Positions 1 through 7,731 of a DNA stretch of 64,000 nt are shown in pieces. Positions within the stretch are counted from its first letter, which is position 1; each line of letters opens with the position of its first letter. Made by a program: the position numbers and the translations under genes. The stretch comes from Paracoccaceae bacterium (GTDB lineage Bacteria > Pseudomonadota > Alphaproteobacteria > Rhodobacterales > Rhodobacteraceae). The DNA lies in NCBI GenBank assembly GCA_023383015.1, contig JAHDXW010000012.1, positions 24,773 to 88,772 of the forward strand, in the 5' to 3' direction. The notes under the pieces are model-generated. The model saw only the letters and a program-made list of their open reading frames with translations. It was not told the DNA's origin and did not search any database.

Positions 1-94
1 GCGGCCACGACATGGGGCGCGGCGACGGCATGGGCCGCGGCCACGACATGGGGCGCGGCCGCGGCATGGGGCGCGGCGACGGCATGGCCCGGGG
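1..94 (+). repeat. tandem short repeats encoding GHDMGRG/GDGMGRG units
   Basis: The first ~94 bases consist of imperfect direct repeats of about 21-24 bases around 'cacgacatggggcgcggc' and 'gacggcatggg'. They are in frame with the partial gene ending at 137 and specify its Met/Gly/Arg/His/Asp tail. Such arrays readily expand or contract by slippage. This is a coding repeat, not a CRISPR: the units are too short and have no separate spacers. Confidence 0.75.
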
Positions 95-137
95 CACGGG
101 GCCGTTGGACGACTGCGTGCCGGCCCCGCAGGAGTGA
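1..137 (+). CDS. C-terminal fragment of a Met/Gly/His/Asp-rich protein
   Basis: Only the last 44 codons are in the window; the frame begins at base 3 and ends with TGA at 135-137. The visible tail is built from short units such as GHDMGRG and GDGMGRG, followed by a C-terminus containing one Cys. Met, His and Asp in a flexible Gly-rich tail suggest metal binding, possibly copper, but this is inference. It lies directly upstream of an ECF sigma factor and two genes from a CpxP/Spy-like 'heavy-metal sensor' group, so it may belong to the same stress operon. The family cannot be assigned without the missing N-terminus; an EF-hand or other periplasmic metal-binding protein is possible. Confidence 0.7.
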   Translation, partial: GHDMGRGDGMGRGHDMGRGRGMGRGDGMARGTGPLDDCVPAPQE

Positions 138-146
138 ACCGATGAC

Positions 147-178
147 GCCGTCCCCGGGCAGCATGCTCCGGGGACGGC
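147..178 (+). terminator. strong hairpin between the partial gene and the ECF sigma gene
   Basis: A perfect 11-bp inverted repeat (GCCGTCCCCGG at 147-157, CCGGGGACGGC at 168-178) encloses a 10-base loop containing the palindrome AGCATGCT. It starts 9 bases after the stop codon at 137 and ends 18 bases before the sigma factor start at 197. No T-run follows, so it may be an intrinsic terminator of the upstream gene, an attenuator or an RNA-processing site. Confidence 0.45.
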
Positions 179-196
179 ACCGGCCGGAGTGTCAGG

Positions 197-790
197 GTGC
201 GGCCAGCGCGCGCGTTCGGGACGGAGTCGGCAGAGGCGGAGACGCAGCTGCTGCGCCGCTATGCGGCGGGCGACCGGACCGCGGCGCGGGCCCTGGCCGA
301 CCGGCTGGTGCCGCGGCTTCTGCAGTTCGCCGCCCGCATGCTGGGCGATGCCGCCGAGGCCGAGGACGTGACGCAGGAGACGATGCTGCGCCTGTGGCGG
401 CAGGCACCGCAGTGGCAGCCGGGGGCCGCGCAGGTCTCCACCTGGGCGTTCCGGGTCGCGGCAAACCTCTGCACCGACCGGCTGCGCCGGCGACGGCCCC
501 TGCCGCTGGAGGCCGCACCCGACCCGGTCGACGGCGCCCCGGGGGCGGAGGCGCGGCTGATCGCGGCCGACCGCGCCGGGGCACTGGCGGCGGCCCTGCT
601 GACCCTGCCCGAGCGCCAGCGCCAGGCGGTCGTGCTGCGCCACCTCGAGGGGCTGTCGAACCCGGCGATCGCCGAGGTGATGGGGGTGGGCGTGGAGGCG
701 GTGGAGAGCCTGACCGCGCGCGGCCGGCGGGCGCTGGCGGGGATTCTTGCGGGACGCAGGGAGGAGTTCGGCCATGACGAATCGCAATGA
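197..790 (+). CDS. ECF-family RNA polymerase sigma factor
   Basis: This 197-residue protein has the size and two-domain layout of ECF (sigma-70 group 4) factors, which redirect RNA polymerase to stress promoters. Region 2 lies around residues 20-95 with the core-binding segment DVTQETMLRLWR and a basic RLRRRR stretch; region 4 around 130-190 has LPERQRQAVVLRHLEGLSN followed by a helix-turn-helix. The start is GTG at 197; no better ATG precedes the conserved part. It overlaps the next gene by 17 bases, so the two are probably translationally coupled. No classical ZAS anti-sigma factor follows, but the small single-pass membrane protein at 774 occupies that position. The target regulon is unknown. 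Confidence 0.9.
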   Translation: MRPARAFGTESAEAETQLLRRYAAGDRTAARALADRLVPRLLQFAARMLGDAAEAEDVTQETMLRLWRQAPQWQPGAAQVSTWAFRVAANLCTDRLRRRRPLPLEAAPDPVDGAPGAEARLIAADRAGALAAALLTLPERQRQAVVLRHLEGLSNPAIAEVMGVGVEAVESLTARGRRALAGILAGRREEFGHDESQ

Positions 791-1169
791 ACGGCCGGCA
801 GGGGCGGACGCCGGCGATGCCGCTGCGGCGCTGGAGGCAGCCTTCGCGGCGCTGAGGACCGAGGCGCCGCGGCCCTCGGCGGCGCTGATGGGGCGAGTGC
901 TGGCGGATGCCGAGGCGGCCGCCCGCGACGGCCGTCGTGCCGGGCTTGCGGGGCTCTTTGCAGCGGTCTACCGCGGGCTTGGCGGCGCGCCGGCGGCGGC
1001 GGGGCTGGCCGCGGCGACGCTGGCCGGGGTGTGGATCGGCGCCAGCCCGCCGCCCGTGCTGGACCGGCTGGCCGGTGCGGTGTGGGCGGCGCCGGGCGAG
1101 ATCGACGTCGGCGGGCTGTTCGAGCCCACGGCGATCGCCGGATTCGAGATCGAGGAGGCGGACGGATGA
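774..1169 (+). CDS. small single-pass membrane protein downstream of ECF sigma (possible anti-sigma partner)
   Basis: A 131-residue protein starts at ATG 774, preceded by GGAGG-like GAGGAG at 761-766, and overlaps the sigma factor gene by 17 bases. An Ala-rich N-terminal cytoplasmic segment is followed by one hydrophobic stretch (about residues 75-95, AAATLAGVWIGASP) and a short tail ending in acidic residues. No His/Cys zinc-binding anti-sigma motif is visible. Position and topology fit a membrane partner of the sigma factor, but this is inference from context. The family is not recognised beyond similarity in layout to uncharacterised proteins found with ECF factors. Confidence 0.7.
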   Translation: MTNRNERPAGADAGDAAAALEAAFAALRTEAPRPSAALMGRVLADAEAAARDGRRAGLAGLFAAVYRGLGGAPAAAGLAAATLAGVWIGASPPPVLDRLAGAVWAAPGEIDVGGLFEPTAIAGFEIEEADG

Positions 1170-1205
1170 TCCCTCGCGCCGGTCGGGCCAGTGCGGAGAC
1201 ACGCC

Positions 1206-1745
1206 ATGAGCGTCGATGAGGGCATGCCGCCGCGGCGGCCGGTCCGCTGGCTGCGGGTCGCGCTGGTGGTCTCGCTCGGCCTCAACCTCTTGATGGTGGG
1301 CCTTGCCGCGGGCCGGGCGCTGAGGCCCGACATGCTTGGCCCAGCGGCGGTCGTGCTCCGCGATCTGAACCTCGGGGCCTACACCGAGGCGCTGGGCCCC
1401 GAGGACCGGGCGGCACTGCGGGCCGCCTTTGCCGAGCGCGCGCCGCCGCTGCGCGAGGCGTGGCGCACCCACCGCGCCGAGCAGGCCGCGCTGGTGGCGG
1501 CGCTGCGGGCCGAGCCGTTCGCGGCCGAGGCCGTGGCGGCCATGTTCGAGGCGCAGAACCGCCGCCTCGGCGAGCGCGCCGCGCTGGCCCGCGCGATGCT
1601 GGTGGAACGGATCGCGGCGATGGACCGCGCCGAGCGGCGCGCCTTCGCCGACCGGCTGGAGGCTGCATTCGCGCACGGGCCGGGCGGCGCGCACGGGCAT
1701 GAGCGCGCCGGCGGCGACGGCGAGGAGCGGCCGCCGCGCCGCTGA
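1206..1745 (+). CDS. CpxP/Spy-like periplasmic 'heavy-metal sensor' protein
   Basis: The 179-residue protein starts at ATG 1206 with GGAG eight bases upstream; a GTG at 1191 is an alternative. An N-terminal signal anchor (about residues 15-37, rich in Leu/Val/Ala) precedes a long, charged, all-helical domain containing LGPEDRAALRAAFAERAPPL, typical of the periplasmic heavy-metal resistance family related to CpxP, Spy and CnrX. The C-terminus is His/Gly/Asp rich, which may bind metal. It is the third gene after the ECF factor. In CnrYXH-type systems a periplasmic sensor of this fold controls an ECF sigma factor, so a metal- or envelope-stress relay is a reasonable inference; the ligand is not determinable here. 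Confidence 0.8.
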   Translation: MSVDEGMPPRRPVRWLRVALVVSLGLNLLMVGLAAGRALRPDMLGPAAVVLRDLNLGAYTEALGPEDRAALRAAFAERAPPLREAWRTHRAEQAALVAALRAEPFAAEAVAAMFEAQNRRLGERAALARAMLVERIAAMDRAERRAFADRLEAAFAHGPGGAHGHERAGGDGEERPPRR

Positions 1746-1825
1746 GCCCCCCGGGCAAGCGACGCGGCCGCCGGACTTGCGGGCTTGCGGTACCGCGCGG
1801 CGCGCAGCCCGCGGGGCGGCCGGTG

Positions 1826-3247
1826 TCAGGCGGGCGCGAGGCCCGGGACGACCTGGTTGCGGCCCCGCCGCTTGGCCGTCAGCAGGGCATCGTCGGCGCG
1901 CTGGAGTGCGCGGGCACCGGCGTCTCCGGCCGCACGCGCCTCGCCCCCGAGCCAGGCCATGCCGATCGAGACCGTCACCGCGACCGCGCCGGCACCCTCG
2001 GGCAGGAGGACCGGCGACGATACGACGGCCCGCCGCAGCGCCTCGGCCACGGCGAGGCCGGGGCCGGGCGCGGTGTCGGGGAGGGCGACGAGGAACTCCT
2101 CGCCGCCGATGCGCGCGAACAGGTCCGCGGGCCGCAGCGCCGCGCGCAGGCGGGCGGCAACCGCAACCAGGACGGCGTCGCCCGCGGCATGGCCATGGCT
2201 GTCGTTGACCGCCTTGAAGCGGTCGAGGTCGAGCAGCAGGACGGCGAGGCCGCGCCCTGTCTCGGCCGCGCGGGCGGCCAGCAGGTCCAGCCGGTGCAGG
2301 GCATAGCGGCGGTTGTAGACCCCCACCAGCGGGTCGATGACCGCCATCCGCAGCCCGGCCCTCACCCCCGCGCGCAGCCGGTCGGCGGCACGCTTGCGGC
2401 GCAGCTGGGCAAGGATGCGCAGCGCCGCCTCCTCGGGCGGGAAGGGATCGGCCAGGACCTCGGCAGCGCCGAGGTCGAGCGCCGTCGCCGCAACCGTCTC
2501 GGCCGGGACCGGGCCGTCGGCCGGCGGCAGGACGATGCAGACAGCCGCATGGCAGGTCGCCGGCCGGCTGAGCAGCTCGGAGGCGAGCTGGAGCCCCTCG
2601 CCCGGGCGGGCGAGGTCGGCGCCGATCACATAGAGCTCGACCTCGCGGCCTGCGTCGGCCAGTACCTGCTCGCGCGTCATGACCTCGGGCGCTCGCCCGA
2701 GCGGCCCGGCCAGCGCCCGCCGCCACGCCAGCGCCCTGGCCGGCTGGCCGGCGACGATCGCCAGCCGGCCGGGGGCGGTGTCGTCCCGTCCGGGGGCAGC
2801 GCCGCCGGCCCAGTCGGCCGGACCCTCGGCGAGGCCGGACTCGGCCGCCGCCGCGGCGCCTGCCCCGAGCCCGTCCGCGCGCGCCCGCGCAAGGCTGCGC
2901 AGCCGCGCCAGCAGCAGCGTCTCGTTCACCGGCTTGGCCTGGACATCGGCCGCGCCGGCGGCCAGCGCCCTGACGCGCAGCCCCTCGGCCCCGGGCGGGA
3001 CGAGCAGTATCGCGGGGATGGTCGCGGTCGCCGGGTCGGCCGCCATCCGGGCGCAGAGCGCGGCGCCCTCCATGTCGGGCAGGGCGGCGTCGACGAGGAT
3101 CGCGTCAGGGCGCAACTGGCGGGCGAGGCGCAGCGCCTCTGCGCCGGTGGCGGCATGGGCACAGGCATAGCAGGCCGCCGCCAGCTTCACCTTGAGCATG
3201 ATGCGGCCGGCCGAACTTGACTCCACGATGAGAATCCCGCCGGTCAT
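1826..3247 (-). CDS. PleD-like response regulator diguanylate cyclase (REC-REC-GGDEF)
   Basis: The protein makes the second messenger c-di-GMP from two GTP. From ATG at 3247 it has 473 residues: an N-terminal receiver domain (about 4-120) with the acceptor Asp in ILVDAALPDMEG, a second, degenerate receiver-like domain (about 150-280), and a C-terminal GGDEF domain (about 300-465) starting near DPLVGVYNRRYALH. The active site is GGEEF, and RPAD sits five residues before it, the spacing of the product-inhibition (I) site. This order is that of Caulobacter PleD. An in-frame ATG at 3292 would add 15 residues; the 3247 start places MTGGILIVE at the beginning of the receiver fold. No kinase is adjacent. 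Confidence 0.9.
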   Translation of the reverse strand: MTGGILIVESSSAGRIMLKVKLAAACYACAHAATGAEALRLARQLRPDAILVDAALPDMEGAALCARMAADPATATIPAILLVPPGAEGLRVRALAAGAADVQAKPVNETLLLARLRSLARARADGLGAGAAAAAESGLAEGPADWAGGAAPGRDDTAPGRLAIVAGQPARALAWRRALAGPLGRAPEVMTREQVLADAGREVELYVIGADLARPGEGLQLASELLSRPATCHAAVCIVLPPADGPVPAETVAATALDLGAAEVLADPFPPEEAALRILAQLRRKRAADRLRAGVRAGLRMAVIDPLVGVYNRRYALHRLDLLAARAAETGRGLAVLLLDLDRFKAVNDSHGHAAGDAVLVAVAARLRAALRPADLFARIGGEEFLVALPDTAPGPGLAVAEALRRAVVSSPVLLPEGAGAVAVTVSIGMAWLGGEARAAGDAGARALQRADDALLTAKRRGRNQVVPGLAPA

Positions 3248-3310
3248 GGCCGCACGCCCGCCCCGCCCGGGAGTTCCGGGTGTTCCGGTCATCGGCGAGA
3301 TTGGTTAAGA

Positions 3311-3640
3311 ATGTCTTTCGGTCCGCCTGCCGGCGGGCCGCGGCTGGGGTGGCAAGCGATGCGCGGGCGGGATCAGGCCGAGACGGTGGCGCTGGAGGCG
3401 CTGGGCTGGATGGCCGGCGCAGGCGACCTGCTGGGCGGCTTCCTGGCCGCCAGCGGCATCGCGCCCGGCGAGCTGCGCGCCCGCGCCGGCGACCCCGACC
3501 TGCTGGCCGCGGTGCTGGACCACCTGCTGACAGAGGACGCCTGGGTGGCCGGCTTCTGCGCCGCCACCGGCCACCGGCCCGATGCGCTGCAACGTGCCCG
3601 CGCCCTTCTGCCGGGCGGCGCGGCGCCCCACTGGACCTGA
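3311..3640 (+). CDS. DUF3572 family protein
   Basis: A 109-residue protein belonging to DUF3572, a small alphaproteobacterial family of unknown function. The family pattern is visible: AETVALEALGWMAG near the start, LLGGFLAASG, DPDLLAAVLDHLLTEDAWVAGFC in the centre, and a C-terminal LPGG...HWT. It is predicted soluble and helical. The start is uncertain: ATG 3311 gives 109 residues, whereas ATG 3359 (MRGRDQAETVAL) gives 93 residues and places the conserved region closer to the N-terminus. It is divergent from the PleD-like cyclase and followed after six bases by a HAD hydrolase, so the two are probably cotranscribed. Confidence 0.85.
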   Translation: MSFGPPAGGPRLGWQAMRGRDQAETVALEALGWMAGAGDLLGGFLAASGIAPGELRARAGDPDLLAAVLDHLLTEDAWVAGFCAATGHRPDALQRARALLPGGAAPHWT

Positions 3641-3646
3641 CCCCCG

Positions 3647-4369
3647 ATGCCGCCGCTGCCCGTTCCTCCGCCGGTCGCGGGCGTGCTGTTCGACAAGGAC
3701 GGGACGCTCTTCGACTTCACCGCAAGCTGGGCTGCCTGGGTGGCCGCGCTGGTCGCCGACCTCGCCGGCGGCGCGCCCGGGTCGGCGGACCGGCTGTCGC
3801 AGGCGATCGGCTTCGACCGCCGGACCCGCCGATTCGCGCCCGACAGCCCGGTGATCGCCTGCACCGCCGAGGAGATCGCCGGCCGGATGCTGCCGCATCT
3901 GCCGCAGTGGCAGCTGGACGCGCTCGTGGCCGAGATGAACGCGCGCGCCGCGCGGGTGCAGATGGTGCCGGCCGCGCCCCTGCCGCCGCTGCTGGCGGGG
4001 CTGCGCGACGCGGGGCTGCGCCTCGGCCTCGTCACCAACGACGCCGAGGTCGCGGCCGCGTCGCATCTGGCGGCACACGGGATCGACGACGCCTTCGACT
4101 TCGTCGCCGGATACGATTCGGGCTTCGGCGCCAAGCCGGCGCCGGGCATGCTCCTGGCCTTCGCGGACCGCTTCGGGCTTGACCCCGCGGCGGTGCTGAT
4201 GGTCGGCGACAGCCGCCACGACCTGATCGCGGCGCGGGCCGCGGGGATGCCCGCGGTCGGGGTGCTGACCGGCACCGCCGCGGCCGAGGACCTCGCGCCG
4301 CTCGCGCTGGCGGTGCTGCCCGATATCGGCCACCTGCCCGGCTGGCTCCGACGCGGCGCCGCGGCCTGA
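3647..4369 (+). CDS. HAD-family phosphatase (phosphoglycolate phosphatase-like)
   Basis: This 240-residue haloacid-dehalogenase hydrolase carries all HAD motifs: motif I DKDGTLFDF with nucleophile and general acid Asp (about residues 16-18), motif II Thr in LVTND, motif III Lys in GFGAKPAPGM and motif IV GDSRHD. A helical cap inserted after motif I places it in subfamily IA, with Gph and other small-molecule phosphatases. Phosphoglycolate is a plausible substrate, but specificity cannot be read from the sequence. It begins six bases after the DUF3572 stop codon. Confidence 0.88.
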   Translation: MPPLPVPPPVAGVLFDKDGTLFDFTASWAAWVAALVADLAGGAPGSADRLSQAIGFDRRTRRFAPDSPVIACTAEEIAGRMLPHLPQWQLDALVAEMNARAARVQMVPAAPLPPLLAGLRDAGLRLGLVTNDAEVAAASHLAAHGIDDAFDFVAGYDSGFGAKPAPGMLLAFADRFGLDPAAVLMVGDSRHDLIAARAAGMPAVGVLTGTAAAEDLAPLALAVLPDIGHLPGWLRRGAAA

Positions 4370-4457
4370 AAACGACCCCTCGCCGTCGCCGCTGCGCGAC
4401 GCGCCGCCGTGCCTTTGGGGCATGTCTGGCCGCGGGACCCTGTCAGGAGAGGCGGCG

Positions 4458-6008
4458 ATGACCGAGTCGACCGAGCGCAGGCGGCGCGGGGGCGGCCGGG
4501 CAGGCCACGCCCGACGCGCCGGCGTGATCGAGCAGATGCCCTGGCGCATCCCCGAGAACCCCGACCGCCCGACCGAGCCCCTGTCGCCCGATGGGGTGGA
4601 GCGTCTGCACCGCGGCTGCCTGCGCATCCTTGCCGAGATCGGCATCGAGTTCCTGAACCCCGAGGCCTGCGCTCTGTTCCGGGAGGCGGGCTGCCGGGTC
4701 GAGGGCACCAACGTGCGGATGGACGGGGATTTCCTGATGGCGATGCTGGCGCGGGCACCGCGCGGCTTCACCATCACGCCGCGCAACCCCGAGCGCGCCG
4801 TTCCGGTCGGCGGCCGGCACATGTCGTTCGTCAACGTCTCCTCGCCGCCCAACGCCTGGGACCTCGAGCGCGGAAAGCGCCCGGGCGACTTCGAGACCTT
4901 CCGCGAGTTCATGAAGCTGACGCAGTACTTCAACTGCATCCACATCGCCGGCGGCTATCCGGTCGAGCCAGTCGACATCCACCCCTCGGTGCGCCACCTC
5001 GACTGCCTCTACGAGAAGCTGACGCTGACCGACAAGGTCGTGCATGCCTATTCGCTGGGCCGCGAGCGGGTCGAGGACGTCATGGAGATGACGCGCCTGG
5101 CCGCCGGGCTGAGCCACGAGGCCTTCGACGCAGCGCCGCGTATGTACACCAACATCAACTCGGTCTCGCCGCTCAAGCACGATTTCCCGATGATCGACGG
5201 GGCACTGCGCTGCTCACGGCGGGGCCAGGCGGTGATCGTCACGCCCTTCACGCTGGCCGGCGCCATGGCACCCGTGACGATGGCCGGCGCCGTCGCGCTC
5301 AGCCTTGCCGAGGGACTGGCTGCGATCGCGCTCCTGCAATGGGTGCGCCCCGGCTGCCCGGTGGCGATCGGAACCTTCACCTCGAACGTCGACATGAAGT
5401 CGGGTGCGCCGGCATTCGGCACCCCCGAGTACATCCGCGCGACCCAGATGACAGGGCAGATGGCGCGCTTCTACGGGCTGCCGCTGCGATCCTCCGGCGT
5501 CTGCGCGGCCAACGTGCCGGACGCCCAGGCGATGTGGGAGACGATGAACTCGCTCTGGGCGGCGATCACCTCGGGTACCCATGTCGTCTATCACGCCGCC
5601 GGCTGGCTCGAGGGCGGGCTTGTCGCCAGCCCCGAGAAGTTCGTGATGGACTGCGAGGTGCTGCAGATGATCCAGCGCTACTGCGAGGAGGCGACCTGGG
5701 CCACCGGGGAGGACGACATCGCCATCGAGGCGATCCGCGAGGTCGGGCCGAACGGGCACTTCTTCGGCGCCGCCCACACCCAGGCCCGCTACAGCACCGC
5801 CTTCCACGCCCCCTTCGTGTCGGACTGGCGCAACTTCGAGGCCTGGGCGGCGGACGGGGCGGTGTGGACGGCCGAGCGGGCGCACCGCCTCTACAAGGCG
5901 ATCCTGGCCGACTACCAGCCGCCGCCGATGGACGCGGGTGACCGCGAGGCGCTGGCCGAGTTCGTCGCCCGCCGCAAGGCCGAGGGCGGGGCGCCCACCG
6001 ATTTCTGA
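4458..6008 (+). CDS. trimethylamine methyltransferase (MttB) family protein, non-pyrrolysine
   Basis: A 516-residue TIM-barrel methyltransferase of the MttB superfamily, which demethylates methylated or quaternary amines using a corrinoid protein. The start ATG 4458 has GGAGAGGCGG just upstream; an ATG at 4422 is less likely. The frame is complete without an in-frame amber codon, so this is the non-pyrrolysine branch, whose characterised members (MtgB type) act on glycine betaine or other quaternary amines. No corrinoid-binding (MtbC-like) or reductive-activation gene lies in the window. Substrate is unknown. It stands alone between the HAD phosphatase and the H-NOX gene. Confidence 0.85.
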   Translation: MTESTERRRRGGGRAGHARRAGVIEQMPWRIPENPDRPTEPLSPDGVERLHRGCLRILAEIGIEFLNPEACALFREAGCRVEGTNVRMDGDFLMAMLARAPRGFTITPRNPERAVPVGGRHMSFVNVSSPPNAWDLERGKRPGDFETFREFMKLTQYFNCIHIAGGYPVEPVDIHPSVRHLDCLYEKLTLTDKVVHAYSLGRERVEDVMEMTRLAAGLSHEAFDAAPRMYTNINSVSPLKHDFPMIDGALRCSRRGQAVIVTPFTLAGAMAPVTMAGAVALSLAEGLAAIALLQWVRPGCPVAIGTFTSNVDMKSGAPAFGTPEYIRATQMTGQMARFYGLPLRSSGVCAANVPDAQAMWETMNSLWAAITSGTHVVYHAAGWLEGGLVASPEKFVMDCEVLQMIQRYCEEATWATGEDDIAIEAIREVGPNGHFFGAAHTQARYSTAFHAPFVSDWRNFEAWAADGAVWTAERAHRLYKAILADYQPPPMDAGDREALAEFVARRKAEGGAPTDF

Positions 6009-6090
6009 GCCCGGGCGGGGCGGCGTTGGGATTCCGTTAAGGGACGGCGCCTAGTCTGGCCCGGCCGATCCCGGTGGGGCGGGGGGAGTC

Positions 6091-6678
6091 ATGCTAGGGC
6101 TTGTGATCCGCGCCTTCCAGCGCTTCGTCGTCGACACCTACGGGGCCCCCGCCTGGGAGGCCGTTGCCCACCGTGCCGGCCTGCCCGTGCAGGGGGTGGA
6201 GGCGATGCGGGTTTACCCCGACGCGCTCGCGGCCGAGGTGGCGGCGGCGGCGGAGGGCGTGCTCGGCCGGCCGCGGGCGGGGATTCTGGAGGATTTCGGC
6301 ACCTACCTCGTCTCTCACCCGGACCGCCAGGCGCTGCGGCGGCTGTTGCGGTTCGGCGGCGGCTGCTTCCGCGACTTCCTTGCGTCGGTGGAGGAACTGC
6401 CGGGCCGCGCCCGCCTCGCCCTGCCCGAACTCGACCTGCCGCAGGTGGAGATCGACGATGCCGGCGACGGCCGGCTGACGCTGGCCTGCCGCCCCCCGGT
6501 GCCCGAGGTGATCCATGTCGCGGCCGGCATGCTGCGGGCCATGGCCGACGACTACGGCGCACTCGTCGTGGTCGACACCGCCGAAGGCGCGGACGGGGCG
6601 ACGCGGCTCACGATCGACCTGCTGGACGCACGCTTCGCCGCGGCGCGGCCCTTCGCGCTGGTCGCCGGGGTGCATTAG
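6091..6678 (+). CDS. H-NOX (heme NO-binding domain) homologue lacking the heme ligands
   Basis: The 195-residue protein follows the H-NOX fold pattern along its whole length: MLGLVIRAFQRFV at the start, VYPDAL near 42, ILEDFGTYLVSHP near 65-77, LLRFGG near 85-90 and FRDFLASVEELPGR near 93-106. In heme-binding H-NOX proteins the helix corresponding to residues 97-106 carries the proximal His; here the aligned residue is Pro104. The propionate-binding Tyr-x-Ser-x-Arg motif is replaced by C-R-P-P-V at 133-137. It therefore probably does not bind heme in the usual way. It lies three bases upstream of a diguanylate cyclase with an HNOBA-like sensor domain, the typical partner of H-NOX, so it may still regulate c-di-GMP synthesis. 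RBS: GGGGGGAG before ATG 6091. Confidence 0.85.
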   Translation: MLGLVIRAFQRFVVDTYGAPAWEAVAHRAGLPVQGVEAMRVYPDALAAEVAAAAEGVLGRPRAGILEDFGTYLVSHPDRQALRRLLRFGGGCFRDFLASVEELPGRARLALPELDLPQVEIDDAGDGRLTLACRPPVPEVIHVAAGMLRAMADDYGALVVVDTAEGADGATRLTIDLLDARFAAARPFALVAGVH

Positions 6679-6681
6679 GCG

Positions 6682-7731
6682 ATGGCCGCCCGTTCCTCCG
6701 CCGCCGTCACCCTTGACCCCGTGGCGCTCGGGCGGCTGATGCCGCTGCACCTGCTGCTGTCGCCGGATGGCACGCTCGCTGCCGCCGGCCCGACGCTGGC
6801 GCGGATGCTGCAGGGGACGGCCTGGCGCGGCAGCCACCTGTCCGAGCTGTTCGACCTGCGCCACCCGCGGCGCGGGCTCTCGGGGGGGCCGGCGCGGCTG
6901 GTGGGCGAGCGGCTGCATCTGGTGATGCGCCGCCCGCCGCACACCGGCTTCAAGGGGCAGGCCGTCGCCTGCGCGGGCGGCATGCTGCTTGTCAACCTCG
7001 GCCTGGGGATCGGCGTCGTCGACGCGGTGCGCGAGCACCGGCTGACCGAGCGCGACTTCGCCCCGACCGATCATGCCATCGAGCTTCTCTACCTCGCCGA
7101 GGCGAAGTCGGTGGTTCAGGACGTGCTGCGCGACGTCAACGGCCAGCTCGAGGCCGCCCGCACCGCCGCCGAGGAACAGGCGCTGACCGACACGCTGACC
7201 GGGCTGCGCAACCGCCGGGCGCTTGACGGTGCGCTGGCCGGCGCGGTGGCGTCGGGCGCGCCCTTCGCGGTGGTGCGAATCGATCTCGACTGGTTCAAGG
7301 CGGTCAACGACAACCTCGGCCATGCCGCGGGGGATGCGGTACTGCAGGCGGTGGCGCGGGCCCTGCGGACGGAGACCCGCGCCGGCGACACGGTGGCGCG
7401 CGTCGGCGGCGACGAGTTCGTGCTCCTGCTCGCCGGGGTGGCCGCGGCCGAGGAGGCCGAGGCCATCGGCCAGCGCATCCTCGTCCGGATCGCGGCGCCG
7501 GTGCCTTGGGAGGGGCGCGAGGCGCGGGTGTCGGCAAGCCTCGGCTACGTCCTGTCGCGCAGCTATGCCCGGCCCGACCCCGACCGGCTGCTGGGCGATG
7601 CCGACGAGGCCCTTTACGCCTCCAAGCGGGCCGGGCGCGGCCGGATCACGGCGGGTCGTGTCGCCCTGGCGGCCGGGCCTGCCCGGCTGTCGCGGCCGGC
7701 CGCGGCCCGGGCCCTCCCTCCGGCGCAGTAG
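6682..7731 (+). CDS. diguanylate cyclase with N-terminal HNOBA-like domain
   Basis: A 349-residue soluble enzyme. Residues about 10-135 match the H-NOX-associated (HNOBA, PAS-like) domain: [19 protein letters not shown], then FDLRHPRRG and a later [24 protein letters not shown] short coiled coil (about 140-170, [21 protein letters not shown]) links to a GGDEF domain (about 175-330) starting at [14 protein letters not shown]. The active site is intact (GGDEF), the metal/GTP segment is [16 protein letters not shown], and RAGD five residues before GGDEF is an I-site. It should make c-di-GMP under control of the H-NOX-like protein encoded three bases upstream. Its 3' end overlaps the convergent hybrid kinase gene by 86 bases. 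Confidence 0.9.
   Translation: MAARSSAAVTLDPVALGRLMPLHLLLSPDGTLAAAGPTLARMLQGTAWRGSHLSELFDLRHPRRGLSGGPARLVGERLHLVMRRPPHTGFKGQAVACAGGMLLVNLGLGIGVVDAVREHRLTERDFAPTDHAIELLYLAEAKSVVQDVLRDVNGQLEAARTAAEEQALTDTLTGLRNRRALDGALAGAVASGAPFAVVRIDLDWFKAVNDNLGHAAGDAVLQAVARALRTETRAGDTVARVGGDEFVLLLAGVAAAEEAEAIGQRILVRIAAPVPWEGREARVSASLGYVLSRSYARPDPDRLLGDADEALYASKRAGRGRITAGRVALAAGPARLSRPAAARALPPAQ

Noticed and set aside
1..94. possible CRISPR-like array
   Set aside because: The repeats are short, imperfect, contiguous and in coding frame, with no unique spacers.
192..2726. 844-residue minus-strand open frame
   Set aside because: It is antisense to the ECF sigma operon and overlaps the PleD-like gene; its sequence is an Arg/Pro/Ala-rich product of GC-rich codon bias with no domain.
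4458..6008. pyrrolysine-containing MttB
   Set aside because: There is no in-frame amber codon; the frame runs uninterrupted to its TGA stop.
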